Source: Tetrastigma voinierianum
Taxonomy: Eukaryota; Streptophyta; Magnoliopsida; Vitales; Vitaceae
NCBI GenBank assembly: GCA_016808115.1
Contig: JAEQBH010002362.1
Location: 222,699-286,698 of the forward strand
Length of the DNA stretch: 64,000 bases
Reading direction: 5' to 3'
The notes below the pieces were generated by a model. That model made no database searches, was not told the origin of the DNA, and worked only from the letters and a program-made list of their open reading frames with translations. Shown here piece by piece: positions 22,495 to 34,881 of the stretch (position 1 is its first letter; the number at the start of each line of letters is the position of its first letter). The translations under genes were made by a program, and so were the position numbers.

Positions 22495-25400
22495 TTAGTA
22501 TCGATCATAACGCCTGCAAGTTTAAGTAAAAGATCAATTTAGAATAGAAAACCCTATTTCCCAAGTTACATCATAATACACAATAACATGTTAGAAGATA
22601 AACTCAGACAACTCCTCTATACCTAATATTGAAGGTAAAAAACAAAGAAAGGTGAAGATAAGCAGAGTTTCCTATGGTTTAAAACCATTTTGGAATACAT
22701 GTTTCTCAAAGGATATCATCCTCAAGAGTGGTATCCAAAAGCAAATTTGATATTATTAACCACTATAAAAAGAAATATCCAAACTTTTAGCCTTCGTATG
22801 GATGCATTTCCTATTTTTTGTTTTCAAAATAGAAGTTCTCATAAAGCAAAATACTAACTCTTTACACAAAATGGATAGGGACTTAACCTGATTATTCTTA
22901 AAAACTACTTCAAAAAATTTAAATTCGTTAATACCTCAATTTTTTTAAGACTCCTTACAATTTCAATGCAAAGCTTCTAATGAGTTCTTGTATTTTACAC
23001 AGAAGTATATAACTATTATCCATTCTTAAAAGCAAAGAACAAGAAGTTTATCCAAATGGACACACTAAGGAAATCTAAGTGCAAAATGGGAGTCTCATGG
23101 AAGACAAGTACCTGTGACGATCATAATCCCTGGACCGATCATATGAACGTTCCCCAGACCGTGAGCGTGATCTGCGTCACTTCTTGAATCATAACTTCGG
23201 GAACGTTCAGAATCTCTATCACGCCTCAGGTCATATCCACGATCACGATCATGATGCCTATCACGATCTCTGCTCCTACGATCATTGTCCCTTCCTCGTT
23301 CACGACTATCCGCCCGATCCCTACTTGCTGCCCTGTCATGGTCCCGGCTTCGTTCCTTTGATCTATAAAATGAAGAATTACAATAATAATGAACATGAAG
23401 GAGAACAATTGCAGAGGTAAATTGAAGATGCACAACAGCCAGACAAAATACAAAACAAAAAGAAATAAAATAAAATAAGAACTGCCAGCCTACCTTCTAT
23501 CGTTTCATGCCTATCAACTTTGCGACTTTTGTTTCTTCCTCCGAAAAATTAATTCCCAAGAAAGTACCATCAAAGACCCTCCTTGAAATAAATAATTTCA
23601 TTTAATCCAATTTGGAGATAATAACATATTCTAGGAACCAGCAGAACACTATTAACATAATCAACCAGCCAAAAACTATTTAAGCTCAACGATGAATATA
23701 ATACTAATTTCTAATTAAAGACTATTAATATTAATTAAAAATTAAAAAAAATACGAAATGGTTTCATTTACGCAATCCCAACACCATCACATAAAAAACT
23801 CAAAAGGTTTAATACCATGAAAATGGATCTGAACATGTACCTTGAAAGGGAATTTAAAAAGCTTAAAATCTTAAAAGTTAAGAGTAATGGCCTAATGGTT
23901 TGCCTAAGATGAGGTGTCCAAAGGCCTAAACAAAATTCAACATCTTTGAAACAACCAGAGAAATTGGCTTGCGTACCAAGTTATGTCAATAGCTTGCGCC
24001 CAGAAACATTTGCAGAAGAGAACAAGGAAAAAAATTCAGCAGAAATTGGGAGTGAGCAAACATAGAACTAGAATTTCAACCACGGGAGATGGATGGATGA
24101 GAGACAGATACAGATAGTGAATGCAACTTGATGGATGTGAAGTTTCTTACAGTGAAGAACTTTATATTTGATGCTTATACTAAAGCCCTGATATGATCTT
24201 GTGCCCAGTACAACACCTGCTTGAGAAAGAATTCTACGAAACCGAAAGACCATCTGTTTTGCTTGTGATAAAAGTAAAAGAGCTACAGCGAGTAGGACAC
24301 CAAACCACCAAAATCATAACTAATAATGTGGCACTAAAGTAATCAATCTTTTCTTTTCTTCCTTTTTTTCTGTACTTCAATGAACATACTTTGATCACCA
24401 GAGGATTTAGAACTAAAAAATAGTAACCATATGGCTCTTGATTCTGTCAAGTTCACAAACCTAAAACTCCATATAATAAGGATTGATTCATGCAAGTCAA
24501 TCAATACCCCACCCCCTGAACTCATCCAAAAAAAAAGGATGCAGCTTAAGAATTAAGAGTTCAGTACCCTTTGAGTAGCTTACATTTTGTTTTGACAGGT
24601 AATTGCACAAATTATATTATAACAAAAATAAACACCCAAAAAGGCACCCTAAGAGAATACAGGAAGTATATAAAAGGAGCCCAAAGGAGTAGCTTACATT
24701 TTAATTGTGGCCCCATTCAAAAACAATCTCTCTTTTTTCAAGAGACTCGGGCTCCACAAAATCATTTGACAACAAAAAATGGCACAAGCAAAATAACAAA
24801 TGAGAGAGGTGAACTTAGAGTCTCTTTTTCAACTCCATAGAATCTTCAACCAAATTTAAATCACAATGAAACACATAAGAAATTGCCACAAAAACACTCT
24901 TCTCCGAGGTTAGAATAACTCACAGATGGCATACTAACTGAGAATCTCTATAGAAGAATGTGAAACATTATACCAGCACCTGAATCAAGATATTCACAGT
25001 ACCAACTTAAGGACATCCGAGAAAAGATGATACGTAAAATAACAAAATATCGGACTTAGCTTAACAACTACAAGTTCAAAATTGCTTTCCAACTTTTCTC
25101 TTAATAGGTGAAGAGATTTTTTTATTTTTTTTTTGATAGGTGAACAGAAATTTTTCAAAACAAAATTAAAAAATAAACTTTTGTCACCAAATAAACTCAA
25201 GGACAACCTAAATGTCATATGTTAATAGCTAAAGACAATGGACAATATGACACCAAAGAAGCTAAGAGAATTTACTGGCTTGCTCGCAACTCCTTATAAA
25301 CTTCTGAACTAATGCCAACATATTATTGAAACCAACAGGACAACCACAACATATATTGAGCTCCTATATGATTAAGAAAATAAATCATCTTACCTGAAGC

Positions 25401-25972
25401 TCTGCCGCTTCTCACGGATTTGCATATAACCCAAATGAAGCCCAAAATGATCTGCCAAGCGACTTCGTCACTGGAATCACATGAAAAGGAGAATAGCCTA
25501 ACCCTTAGAATAACCAAAATTCTTAACAGATAATCCATGTAGTAATATGATTGCCCCATAATTTTCTAGCTAATAATAGCATGATCTACAAACATAAAAC
25601 AGAAAAAGACGCACATTCTTTAGCTGCAAAAGTAATCCTCGTAAAACTGGGCCCAAAAGCCTGCTGGTGACAAGGAGGTATAATCGCCAGGTCAAAAGCT
25701 GAAGTACTTGAAACCCCAAATACTAATTTTTTGTCACCCTCAAAGCTAGAAAATGTGAAGTGACAAAATAAAAATGTTACCTATCATAAACGCTCAAAAA
25801 TGCTCCACAAATGTCACATACGCGTAGCTTCTGATCAGTCTGAGGTACATCAGAATTAAAAAGAAAGGAGTAAGAAACACAGAATAAATGTAAAAACATA
25901 CGCATCCATTATCATCAAGTCATGTTTTCAACTTCAGATGAAAAAAATAATAATATTAATAATAAAAATAAC

Positions 25973-26018
<46 letters not shown>

Positions 26019-29000
26019 ATGATAACATATGTAAAAACATATGCATCCACCATCATCAACTCATGTTTTTAACTTCAAATGAAATAATAATAATAATTTT
26101 TGGGATTTCTGATAGATAAGCAAGACAAAAAACAGAGCTACAAAGTATACAATTATTTATACAGGCAGATAAGGCTCAGAAGCAAAACAAAAAGATCTCA
26201 TCAACCCCTCAATTTAAGGCCACCCACACCAAGAAACCTGTAAGTGAAGAAGACTCTTCACCAATGTACAAGCTATTCCAACTCCACAAATTAGATACAA
26301 AAGAATGCTTTAACTTTTGTCCAACTAAAGTCCCATCCCTAAACACTATACGGGTTTTTTCCTTCCAAATCGAAAAGGGGTTGGCCCTCTTCTCAAACCA
26401 AACCAAACCAAACCCAAACAAAACCCCCCCAACACACTCTAATAAGAGACTCTGGCAAGAGAGGAATGTGGTCAAAGATGGGTCTAGGAAGCTTAAGTTG
26501 CGCCACATTACCAAAATGGTCCAGCCAATCTTGAGAGACCAAAAACCTATCCATGCAAGATAACCTTTGATTCTGCAACTAGAGCAAGTAAACTGGCCAG
26601 CTCAACCCTTTTTGAGTCAACCCATTCGAGCCGTGACCCAAAATGTGCTAGGCTAATTTGACTCATTTCTATTCGGGCTAACTTTCGGCCAACCCAACCT
26701 AACCTATACAAGTTGCGAATAAAACCTTAAAAATGCTAAAATTATTTCACAAATTCTATCATTCTTTAAATAAAAAATAAATAATAGATAAATATATAAT
26801 AATAATGGTAATAATAAATATATAAAATGATTAATCTAAACAATATAATAATAGTAAACAAACTTTTTTTGAAAGGATAATAGTAAACAAACTTAAATAA
26901 ATAAATAATGATACAGCATTGTTATAACCAAAGCACCAAACTAACTACCTAAATAGTACCAAAACAATAAATTATAACAACTTAATAACATCTTTGAAAT
27001 AAAAACAAATTCAACGTATCAAATGAAATCTCATTTATATATGGAATAAAAATTTGTTTTTTCCAAAAAATGCATCTCAATGTATAATAACGAAATATCC
27101 TATTGCTTAAAATCCATCTTGCTGTAAAATATAATCATATTACGATAGAAATAAGTGTATAATTCTTTGTTAATTATTTTTAAAATAACAATATTTTGTT
27201 ATTACAAAGAGTTTAAGTAATAAAATTATTTAAATTATATTGATAATTAGTCATTAAATTTAATTTATAAACTAGTACAACTTCATTTTTATCATTTTTA
27301 TATTTAAGTTTTTTAGAAAAAATCAAAATTTTAATTTTAAAATAAAAACATATATGATTAAATAAAATTTAAAGGATAAATACAAAAAAAAATTAAATTG
27401 TAAATACTTAACATAGGATTTTCAATGAGATAAATGAAAATACATTCAATATTAAAACTCAGAATTTATTTAATACAAATGATCTATATTTTCATACAAG
27501 ATTTTCCTCGAGAATTGTTACCACAACTCTACTACGTACACATCCTCCGCAGTCGCATCCCAACACAATCCTTTTCTATTGGGGGATCATCTCTTCAAAA
27601 GCCAAGAAAATATCTATTAAGACAATAGCTAGGGGTTGATGGGACCCCATGTAATCTAACGAAGCAAAAACCCCCTGAAAAACAAGTCCCCCAGGAGAAA
27701 CCTGGCCGAAAAACGCAAAAAAGAGAGGAAAGTTCTCATACTTGTCCTCCTCTGAGTCCAAAGCTTGAACTGAATAAGGGATGAGAGGTCCATGCGTTGT
27801 TCATAGCAAGCAATCAACCTTAGCCATCTACGATTGATCTTGGATTGCAACATGGGCTTGAGTCTAGTCTTGAGCTAGAGCGGAAAGGACTTGGGCTTGG
27901 AGTCCAATCGAGGGGCCCATCCCCTCCTTAGAAATAAAGGGCTCCTCCAAACAGGCTTCTTTGGATGGATCCGCACTCCAAAAACTCCTGCTCCTACATA
28001 CCCCAAGGCACAACCAGATCATCACGACCGTTAACAATCACCCATAGGTGCCATCGCCTTCTTGACTAACGGGCCACTCGCTCGCTCCCGAGGCGAAATA
28101 TTGGTTGTCGTGCCTAGCAACCCTTCTCCCACGCTCCTCACATCACATGAAACCACATCACCGCCTCAACCCTTCTCGCTCACAGATATTTCTTCTGAAC
28201 AAGCTGAAAGATTTAAGAGAGCTCCCATCATAGCTAGATCTTCAAACTCTTCCTCTTCCCAAAGCTCCTTCCAAGATTTATGGTAAGCTCCATTCCATCC
28301 ACCGACAAGGATCTGGGCTCATCGAAGGTCCGAGAGACTTAAGGCACATTTATCAACATCAAGAAAACTCCCCAGTGATTCCCTAGCCTTTTCAAGATCT
28401 TCCTCTCCTAGAAAAGTTAATGTAAAGACCAACTCATTCACCTACGCTTGCCGCAACTTCTGCGTTTCGACATTGTCACACCACAAAGATTCCATCGACA
28501 ATAAATTAACTCCTAAAATTTGAGAGAGACTTTCACCTTCCCACAAACCCCTCTAATGCTTCACCATTCAAAGCAACTCCAACAAGACTTTTCCCTCCCA
28601 GATGTCTTCAACCCTATATTGCCCTTAGATGCCATTTTACTCATCTCTTTCCTCACCTCTACTAGGCCTAAGGAAGGGCTTGGAGTCTCCCATTAGATGC
28701 CCACCAACCCAAGGCGCATACTCTTGTTCTTCAATTTCCACTTGTACCTCTTCTTCTGAGTAAGGTCATCTGCAGTCCTTTCCCTCAATAACATCTCGGC
28801 GTTTGCCTATCAAAAAAAGTGATAATCCCCCAAGAGGTCCCTTTTGCCTCCCAAAATCTAAAATGAAAATCTTCGCTTCTATAGAGAAGCTTCTCATCCC
28901 TTCTGACGCTCATAAACACTTGTAGCCGCCCCCTTCACAGGACGGGGCTCTCGCGCACATCGCCTAGGCTTCCGCCTTTCTCTCAAGCATGGGATGAGAG

Positions 29001-32000
29001 TTCAAAATGGTAGCAAGTCAAAGTATACAAGCATCCAAACAGCAAAAGGACGGGGGAGAAAAACCTCATCACCCCTCATCTATAGGCCATCCATCCCAAA
29101 AAAACCCTACGAGAGAACGAACCTCTACACCTAAAAACACCTTATTCCAGCTCCACAAGTTATTAGTAGTAGCAGTAGTAGCAGTAGTAGTAGTAGCAGC
29201 AGCAGCAGCAGTAATAATAATAATAATTACTAACCACACCATATGCTATAACTCAGTTTGCTGTGTCTCTAGAGAGATTTTTATGTGCATACATCCTTAA
29301 TCAGAAACACCATTTGTAAAAATCAATTGAGGTAATAAATAGATTTAGAGTACAAACAAAAGGTAATATCTTAGAGATGAGGTTGCTTATTTTTGTTCTT
29401 TTTAGGCAGTTTATGAGGAGGGAAAACAGAGCCAAAGGGGGTTAACAACATTGATCATCAACTGTTGGAGTTAATTAGACTTGGGAAATTTAAACAGACA
29501 CAGATCTTTAACAGTGAATGACTTATCAATTATATACGATATTACTGAAAAATGCAGAAACAAAGAGAATTGTACTCACACGCGCACGTCAAGCAGCAGT
29601 ACTTGAAGAATCAAGAACAGGCTCCTGCCTAGGGGCCAACTGAATAGAGATTGGAAAAAAGAAAAGAAAGAAAAACAAAGTATAATGTTAGAGCAAATAA
29701 GAGACAGGTTTAGATGAAAAAAGAAAAACTAATACAAGTAACATTCCGAATAAAAAACCAATATATAAAATAACAGGATCAAAAAAGTAAGAATATGGGC
29801 AAATGTTACAAAGAAACTAGATGAACCTAAAGAAAGACACACAAACCTTCTTGAGTGCTTCCAGCCTCCTCCAATGCTTTCTGTGCCTCATCTATCATTC
29901 TCTGCTCACCTGGAGAACAGAAACTTTTTAGAACTAAGCATAATCCAAACAATACAGCACCAACAGAGAGAGCATAAGGCCACCTCAGGCAGCATATCTA
30001 ATTTGCATTGTGTCAAATTGTTAAAGCAAAGAGTAGACACATTTTAGCTCCAACAATAAATATATTTGCTTACAACAGAACATCAAAATTTATAAATATA
30101 GAAGGCATGAAAAAGCTGATTTAGCTTACCAAGATCCTCTGCCTTTTTCAGCTTCTCATTTATCATTTCCTGTGTACGAGGATCAGGAGCAAGTACTGGC
30201 AAGGGTGCCAATGGTGGTGGATTTGAAGGTTGGGGTAAAGACGCCATCTGTTAAAGGCATCCAGAAGCAACATAGACTATCATAAGAAAAGGAGTGCAAC
30301 ATGTATGAGATTCAAAATGAGTATGGGAAACAGGAAGTACAAAACTGCTTATCAAAAAATGGCACCTTAACTAAACAACACTAATATATCAACAATAACA
30401 TGCCAATCTCACGCCTCAATGCAATGCAATTACCTGCTTGGTCTGCTCTTGTTCTCAGTTCTTCTATCACTTAGAGCCCGAATCTTGCACGTCTTGCCTT
30501 CAAGATCTGGGTATGTCATTCATGTACCAAATCAAATCAGTTTAAACACACAAAATGATAAAATTAGTAAGCTGTTAATTTTCAGTAATACATCCTCATG
30601 AAATATATAGCTTAGTAACTTAATAGGAAGAACTGTTAAGGTCAAAAGAGGAAAAATAATCAGAAATTTTCCATATCTTCAAAACCTGTCAAAAAATAAA
30701 CTTTTACACTATGGAGAGTGCTCTGGAAGGACAGAAATTGAGAGCTTCTTTAATAACCTGAATTAGTTATGTTGAAGCTAAAGATTCTTTCCTTCCAGGC
30801 TTGGCTTTTGTGGAAATGCTCCAGGAAGAGCTGGGCCCAACATATAAGTTGCACCGCTGTCTGCAGTCTGCCTAATTAACTCAACCTTTTTCCATGTGGA
30901 TGTTCTTTGCATACACTAGTACGCTTGCTAGCACTTCAATATAATTCCTCTATTTCTCACAAATCAGTACCCCAAACCCTAAATATGACCAAGTCTGATA
31001 TGGACCAACATGGTTTGCCAATGGGCAGGGTATTCAATAACCTGTACTAAACCAAATAATAACAGAGATCACATGATTAAAATAAATCTGAAATAAGTTC
31101 AAGTTACAAATTGATACAAAGGAGTTACCAAATTGATCAGCTTCCTTCAACTTCTCTTTAATCTGCTTGGACAATTCAAGCACCTCAGGTGTCTGCATAT
31201 TTATCAATAAATTATCCATCAATACATATAGATATATATGATTATAGAAAGCCTGAGACACTTGACTACTACCTGAGTAACCTCAGAGACTGAAATTGCT
31301 ATAGCAGCTTTAGCATCCTCGTCCCTCCGCATCGCTTAAGAGCTCTACAATTTTCCTATCACACTCAACAATGAGCCTATCAATAACATCCCTCCAAATC
31401 CCGTCGTAATTATGGACACCTTTTGCTTTGGCCTCCTCATATCTAGAAAGAGTTAAAATAGTCAAGTGAACTAAAATTTTCACATATCAACATATTTTAT
31501 AGGTGACCTATATTTGATTGGATAAGATCTATTATTGCAAATACAATAGATGAACCAAGAATAGAAAAAATGGTAGTGCATTGTCTCCATATCTTTAATC
31601 TGATCACTGCTCTGGAAAAAGGTTGCATAGGTTCTAGCTAAAAGATGTAACTAAAGGTCTAATCCACTTAGTATACCTGGAAGCTGTGCCCCTTTGGAGT
31701 TCTGAACAAGAGGTCCTAAATTCAAACCTCCATGAATGTATAGGGTAGAAATGTAGGCCTGTATCACTGGCAGTTTGCATTTCCAGTAGTTGAGATAAAA
31801 GCTTCCCTATAGTGGGAGATACCCACACTCTGACATCCCACCACATCAAAAAAGAATAATAATAAACAATAAAATAAAAATAAAATAAAATAAAATCTTA
31901 TTGAATGCCGAAAACAGGGATCACAGAGTGCATGGCTCTAACAGTCAAGAGGATGAGACAGTTTAAACATTTTAAAGAAAGAGGAAAAGTAAAATTGGTT

Positions 32001-34521
32001 AGCACCATAGTGGCAAAAGGATACTCTTTCCTTAGCTGCAAGGAGTGCACCTTCGGACATGGCCCCATGTCCATTTTCTGTAACAAAAATGACAATAAGT
32101 CTTAGAAAGAGATCAGAATAAAAAGTTAATTATAAAGACTATATGGAATAACTAACATGAATTCCAATATCCCTCAAAGCAGTAGATTAAAATAACATTG
32201 ACATTCATATGAACTATTTGAATTTACTCTCCTTAGTCCATATGTGTGATAAGAAAGGGACAGGGGGGCCTACAAGATCCTTCGAGATCAACAAACTCTC
32301 AACATGCCATGCCCACAAGAAGGAAAAATAACAGAAAAATATATTGAAGAAAAGGAAAAAGAAAAACCTTATTGCCAAGGCTGAAAGGAAATGACACGGA
32401 GAAACTAAGGCCACTCAAACATATCTTATTAAGATGTGTTCCATCAAACAAAATTTTTGATACAATTGTTCAGGGAAGAAGGCACATTATGGCCACATTT
32501 GCAACCTAAAAAACTTATACTCCTCTGTCTAAATTTAAACAAAAGCAAATAATGAACATTTCATTATAAAGAAACCTACTGATATGACCGTGATTATGAT
32601 CTAAAACTTATTTTTATATGAAGTAATTGATTAAAAGGAACGAGATAATATCATAATACCCATATTTGGAAAAACCGCCTAAATTAGAAATTACACATAT
32701 AACCTCATTTCAACGGTTTTACCTTGAAAACTTTATCAAAAATTGCTTAATGACATTTTCAGCCTCAATTTTATGATATTTTCTTTTTGCTCGTAAAAAA
32801 AGAAGTGCTTAAAGAGATATGGAAATTAAAAATTGATGAAGGTTATTTTGTCCAAAGAGGTTATATTTCATGTTCTTAAAGATGGTCATTATTCCATCCA
32901 GAATCCTCCACAAAATAAAAAAGATTCATTTCTAATCTAATTAGTCAATCGGATCAGAAAGATTGAATGTCATAACTGGAGCCCCACATTGAAGGTGTAA
33001 TAAGACAAGAGGAAAGTAGAATCACCGAATGGAAAATATAGAGTGATAACCATTCAAATAATTGTTTTCACCTGTTTCAAGCATTGTTTCTTAAAAAAAT
33101 AATTACACAAATATAGAAATGGTTCAAATAGAGAATGACAAATAGAAGTTATTTTAAAAATTATTTAGAAGGATAAAAACATTGTTCTACAAATAGACTT
33201 TGTTCCTACAGATAAAAAATTTGCTTAAAACTAATTCTCAAAACGATTTTTCAATTCGAAAGCAGTTCCCACTAAGCATAAAATTTGTAGTTCAGCTGTG
33301 GTATCTAATGGCATTGATAAAATATTTCAGTCTAGATATGCATCCTCTCCCTAAACAAAAGAAAAGCAAAAGAGTGGAGAATTCATTTATTACAAAATGA
33401 GATAGGTATTTTCAGAGATATTTTCATTTCAATAATGAAACAGCTGCCAAATCTTTACAAATCAATAAATGGCACTCCATGTTTAAAATACCAAAATAAC
33501 ATTTTCATGTTTTTGATATATGATCATTTTCAGACTCAGATCCTCAGACAAAAGGCCCTCTCTATGATAAGAAAAATAAATATAAAACATATCAAGAGAT
33601 TTCATTTTTCTTCTATCTATTGGCAATCTTAAATCAACTCAGTTTCATGTGCCAACCATGAGTTGGGTTGATCTGACACTTCTGTATAAACACATTCCTT
33701 CTAAATAGGATCCCCAACAAACACAAACATAAATTTTAAGGTTGTATTTTCTTCCATATAGCAAATGAAATTGGCATGCCCAACTCAACACATCACCCAA
33801 AAACAAACTATTGGGCATCTCCAATACCATCTCTCCTAAACAACAACCAGAAGATAGCCAACATCCATATTCCATTTTCTTCAACTGTCCTGAGTTTCTT
33901 TCAGGCAAAAGAAAGGACATGAGCTAATTAATTGTCTCTCTTTACAGAATCCCGTCAAATATCCCAAATACAATTAAAAATTACAAATTTTAATAAATAA
34001 AAATAAAAAGAAGAAGAAATTCAATATTTAATTTTTCTTTTTTCCCTAGAATTATCTCTAAACCTATATAAGAAGTAAGATCTTTCTCAACAAATTCATT
34101 CCTCTTCCAAACATCAAAAAATTTACGAACAAATGAAAAACGAAGAATAAAAAAAATAATTAAGTTCAAGATTGTCATCTTATATTATTCTTCCCTATTA
34201 GGTTAAGGGTCGACAAGGTATCCCTTCCTACCTCTACGTCCCCAAAACAATAAAACCCATAACATTATAAGAAATCGAGATTTCATATTTCTTCCACTTT
34301 CTCTAGAACCAAACAAACCCCAATGCTAAACAAACCATCGGATCATGGCAAGGATAATAGTTCCGGAATATTACCGTCAACTGGAAGAGCTCGTGAGGGC
34401 AAAGACCGACCAAGAAAAGGCGACACACATCTCGGTCGTAGTATCCCCATTCACCTCCTGACGTCCCCGTTTCTTGATTCGCACCCATCAACACGTCCAG
34501 TTGCTTCCTTATCGCATCCAT
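22495..34521 (-). CDS. LUC7RL: LUC7-like U1 snRNP splicing factor (LUC7RL type), 13 exons
   Basis: LUC7 proteins join U1 snRNP and help choose 5' splice sites in the nucleus. Exons on the minus strand: 34375-34521, 32025-32077, 31273-31442, 31129-31192, 30434-30506, 30130-30276, 29847-29909, 29580-29639, 25781-25839, 25394-25470, about 23495-23540, 23112-23362, 22495-22513. The start MDAIRKQLDVLMGAN and YYDRDVCRLF, GLCPHELFQLT, KMDMGPCPKVHSLQLRKEY form zinc finger 1; CDICGAFLSVYDS with LADHFG.LHLGYMQIREK forms the C2H2 finger; exon 12 is RS/RD-rich; the end is RYDRY. Splice sites are GT-AG except the acceptor of exon 11 (CG for CAG). Small indels shift the frame in exons 1, 3, 5, 6, 7, 8, 10 and 12. 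I judge it a real gene with consensus errors, or a recent pseudogene. Confidence 0.86.
23112..23362 (-). other. RS/RD-rich exon 12 of the LUC7-like gene
   Basis: Minus-strand reading SKERSRDHDRAASRDRADSR, ERGRDNDRRSRDRDRHHDRD and RDSERSRSYDSRS: the arginine/serine/aspartate-rich tail typical of spliceosomal SR-like proteins, used for protein contacts and nuclear speckle targeting. A one-base shift near 23180 moves the last third out of frame; the alternative frame gives RSRSGERSYDRSRDYDRH, clearly the original. Confidence 0.82.
25125..25145. other. Possible LINE or SINE tail in intron 10
   Basis: TTTTTTTTTTGATAGGTGAA reads on the other strand as ACCTATCAAAAAAAA, the form of 3' tail seen in some plant L1 elements. 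No body is seen beside it. Weak. Confidence 0.28.
25973..26018. repeat. (AGT)15 microsatellite in intron 8
   Basis: About fifteen uninterrupted AGT units, followed by a short copy of the flank (GTAAAAACATATGCATCCA, also near 25890-25905). Confidence 0.92.
26209..26578 (-). pseudogene. LINE (L1-type) ORF2 remnant: endonuclease end joined to C-terminus
   Basis: Minus-strand SCMDRFLVSQDWLDHFGNV then LKLPRPIFDHIPLLPE matches the DRFL.S..W..HF..V..LPRP.SDH.P end of plant L1 endonuclease, with the SDH motif changed to FDH. About 40 codons on, in another frame, FSIWKEKTRIVFRDGTL and HSFVSNLWSWNSL with a closing GFLVWVALN match the extreme C-terminus of ORF2. All of the reverse transcriptase between is missing. 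AT-rich (TAA)-like repeats at about 26084-26098 are a possible tail. It lies in the largest intron of the LUC7-like gene, in the same orientation. Confidence 0.62.
27576..28860 (-). pseudogene. Possible LINE 5' or ORF1-proximal remnant
   Basis: The minus strand has short open blocks (27576-27761 and 27656-27853) with DSEEDKYENFPLFFAFFGQV, and further blocks such as LDVDKCALSLSDLR at about 28330-28370. Their order, strand and position upstream of the endonuclease remnant fit one decayed LINE. I recognise no conserved domain, so this is inference from context. Confidence 0.32.
28980..29162 (-). pseudogene. Second LINE ORF2 C-terminus remnant
   Basis: Minus-strand NLWSWNKVFLGVEVRSLVGF aligns by eye with NLWSWNSLYIGEESSSLTGF of the remnant at 26209-26300. 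The DNA also shares TTCCAACTCCACAAATTA-like words. It stops abruptly at the trinucleotide repeat at 29163, consistent with a 5'-truncated LINE copy. Confidence 0.5.
29163..29228. repeat. Compound AGT/AGC/AAT trinucleotide repeat in intron 8
   Basis: TTAGTAGTAGCAGTAGTAGC followed by AGT, AGC and AAT runs, ending TAATAATAATT. It abuts the LINE remnant at 29162. Confidence 0.9.
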
Positions 34522-34881
34522 CTCTTTCCCGCCCTACTTTCTCTCTCTAGAAATTCTTGGCTTCTCTCTACTAGGGTTTCTGGATTCCCAAAACTGCGAG
34601 GGTTTCGAGTGTTTTGGGGGTTATACAATTTTGTACCAAGTGAGATTTTCAGTTTTGGGATTGGTCCTGTTGTTTTGTGTATTTTCAAATGAACCCCTGT
34701 GCTTTTCTAAGAGAAAATTGTAGAGATATCCTGATGTTCTATAAAATTGTTTTTGAAAAATCATTCATTTTTATAGGTGAATTTGGAAAATTATTCATAC
34801 GATATATTATAATTATCTTTGAGTTGTTGAAAATAAAATTTATTTTCCAGCTAAATATATACTGTAATTTTACATTGAATA
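34522..34881 (-). promoter_or_regulatory. Upstream region of the LUC7-like gene
   Basis: Directly upstream (plus-strand right) of the start codon lie pyrimidine tracts such as CTTTCTCTCTCTAG (34538-34551) and AGGGTTTC words, common in plant 5' leaders and promoters of housekeeping genes. No clear TATA box was chosen. The promoter is limited on the far side by the LTR beginning at about 34882. Confidence 0.4.

Noticed and set aside
23184..23420. His/Asp-rich plus-strand frame
   Set aside because: Antisense shadow of the RS/RD-rich exon 12 of the LUC7-like gene.
28062..28286. 74-codon plus-strand frame (MTNGPLARSRGE..)
   Set aside because: Lies in an intron, antisense to LINE-like sequence, and matches no known protein.
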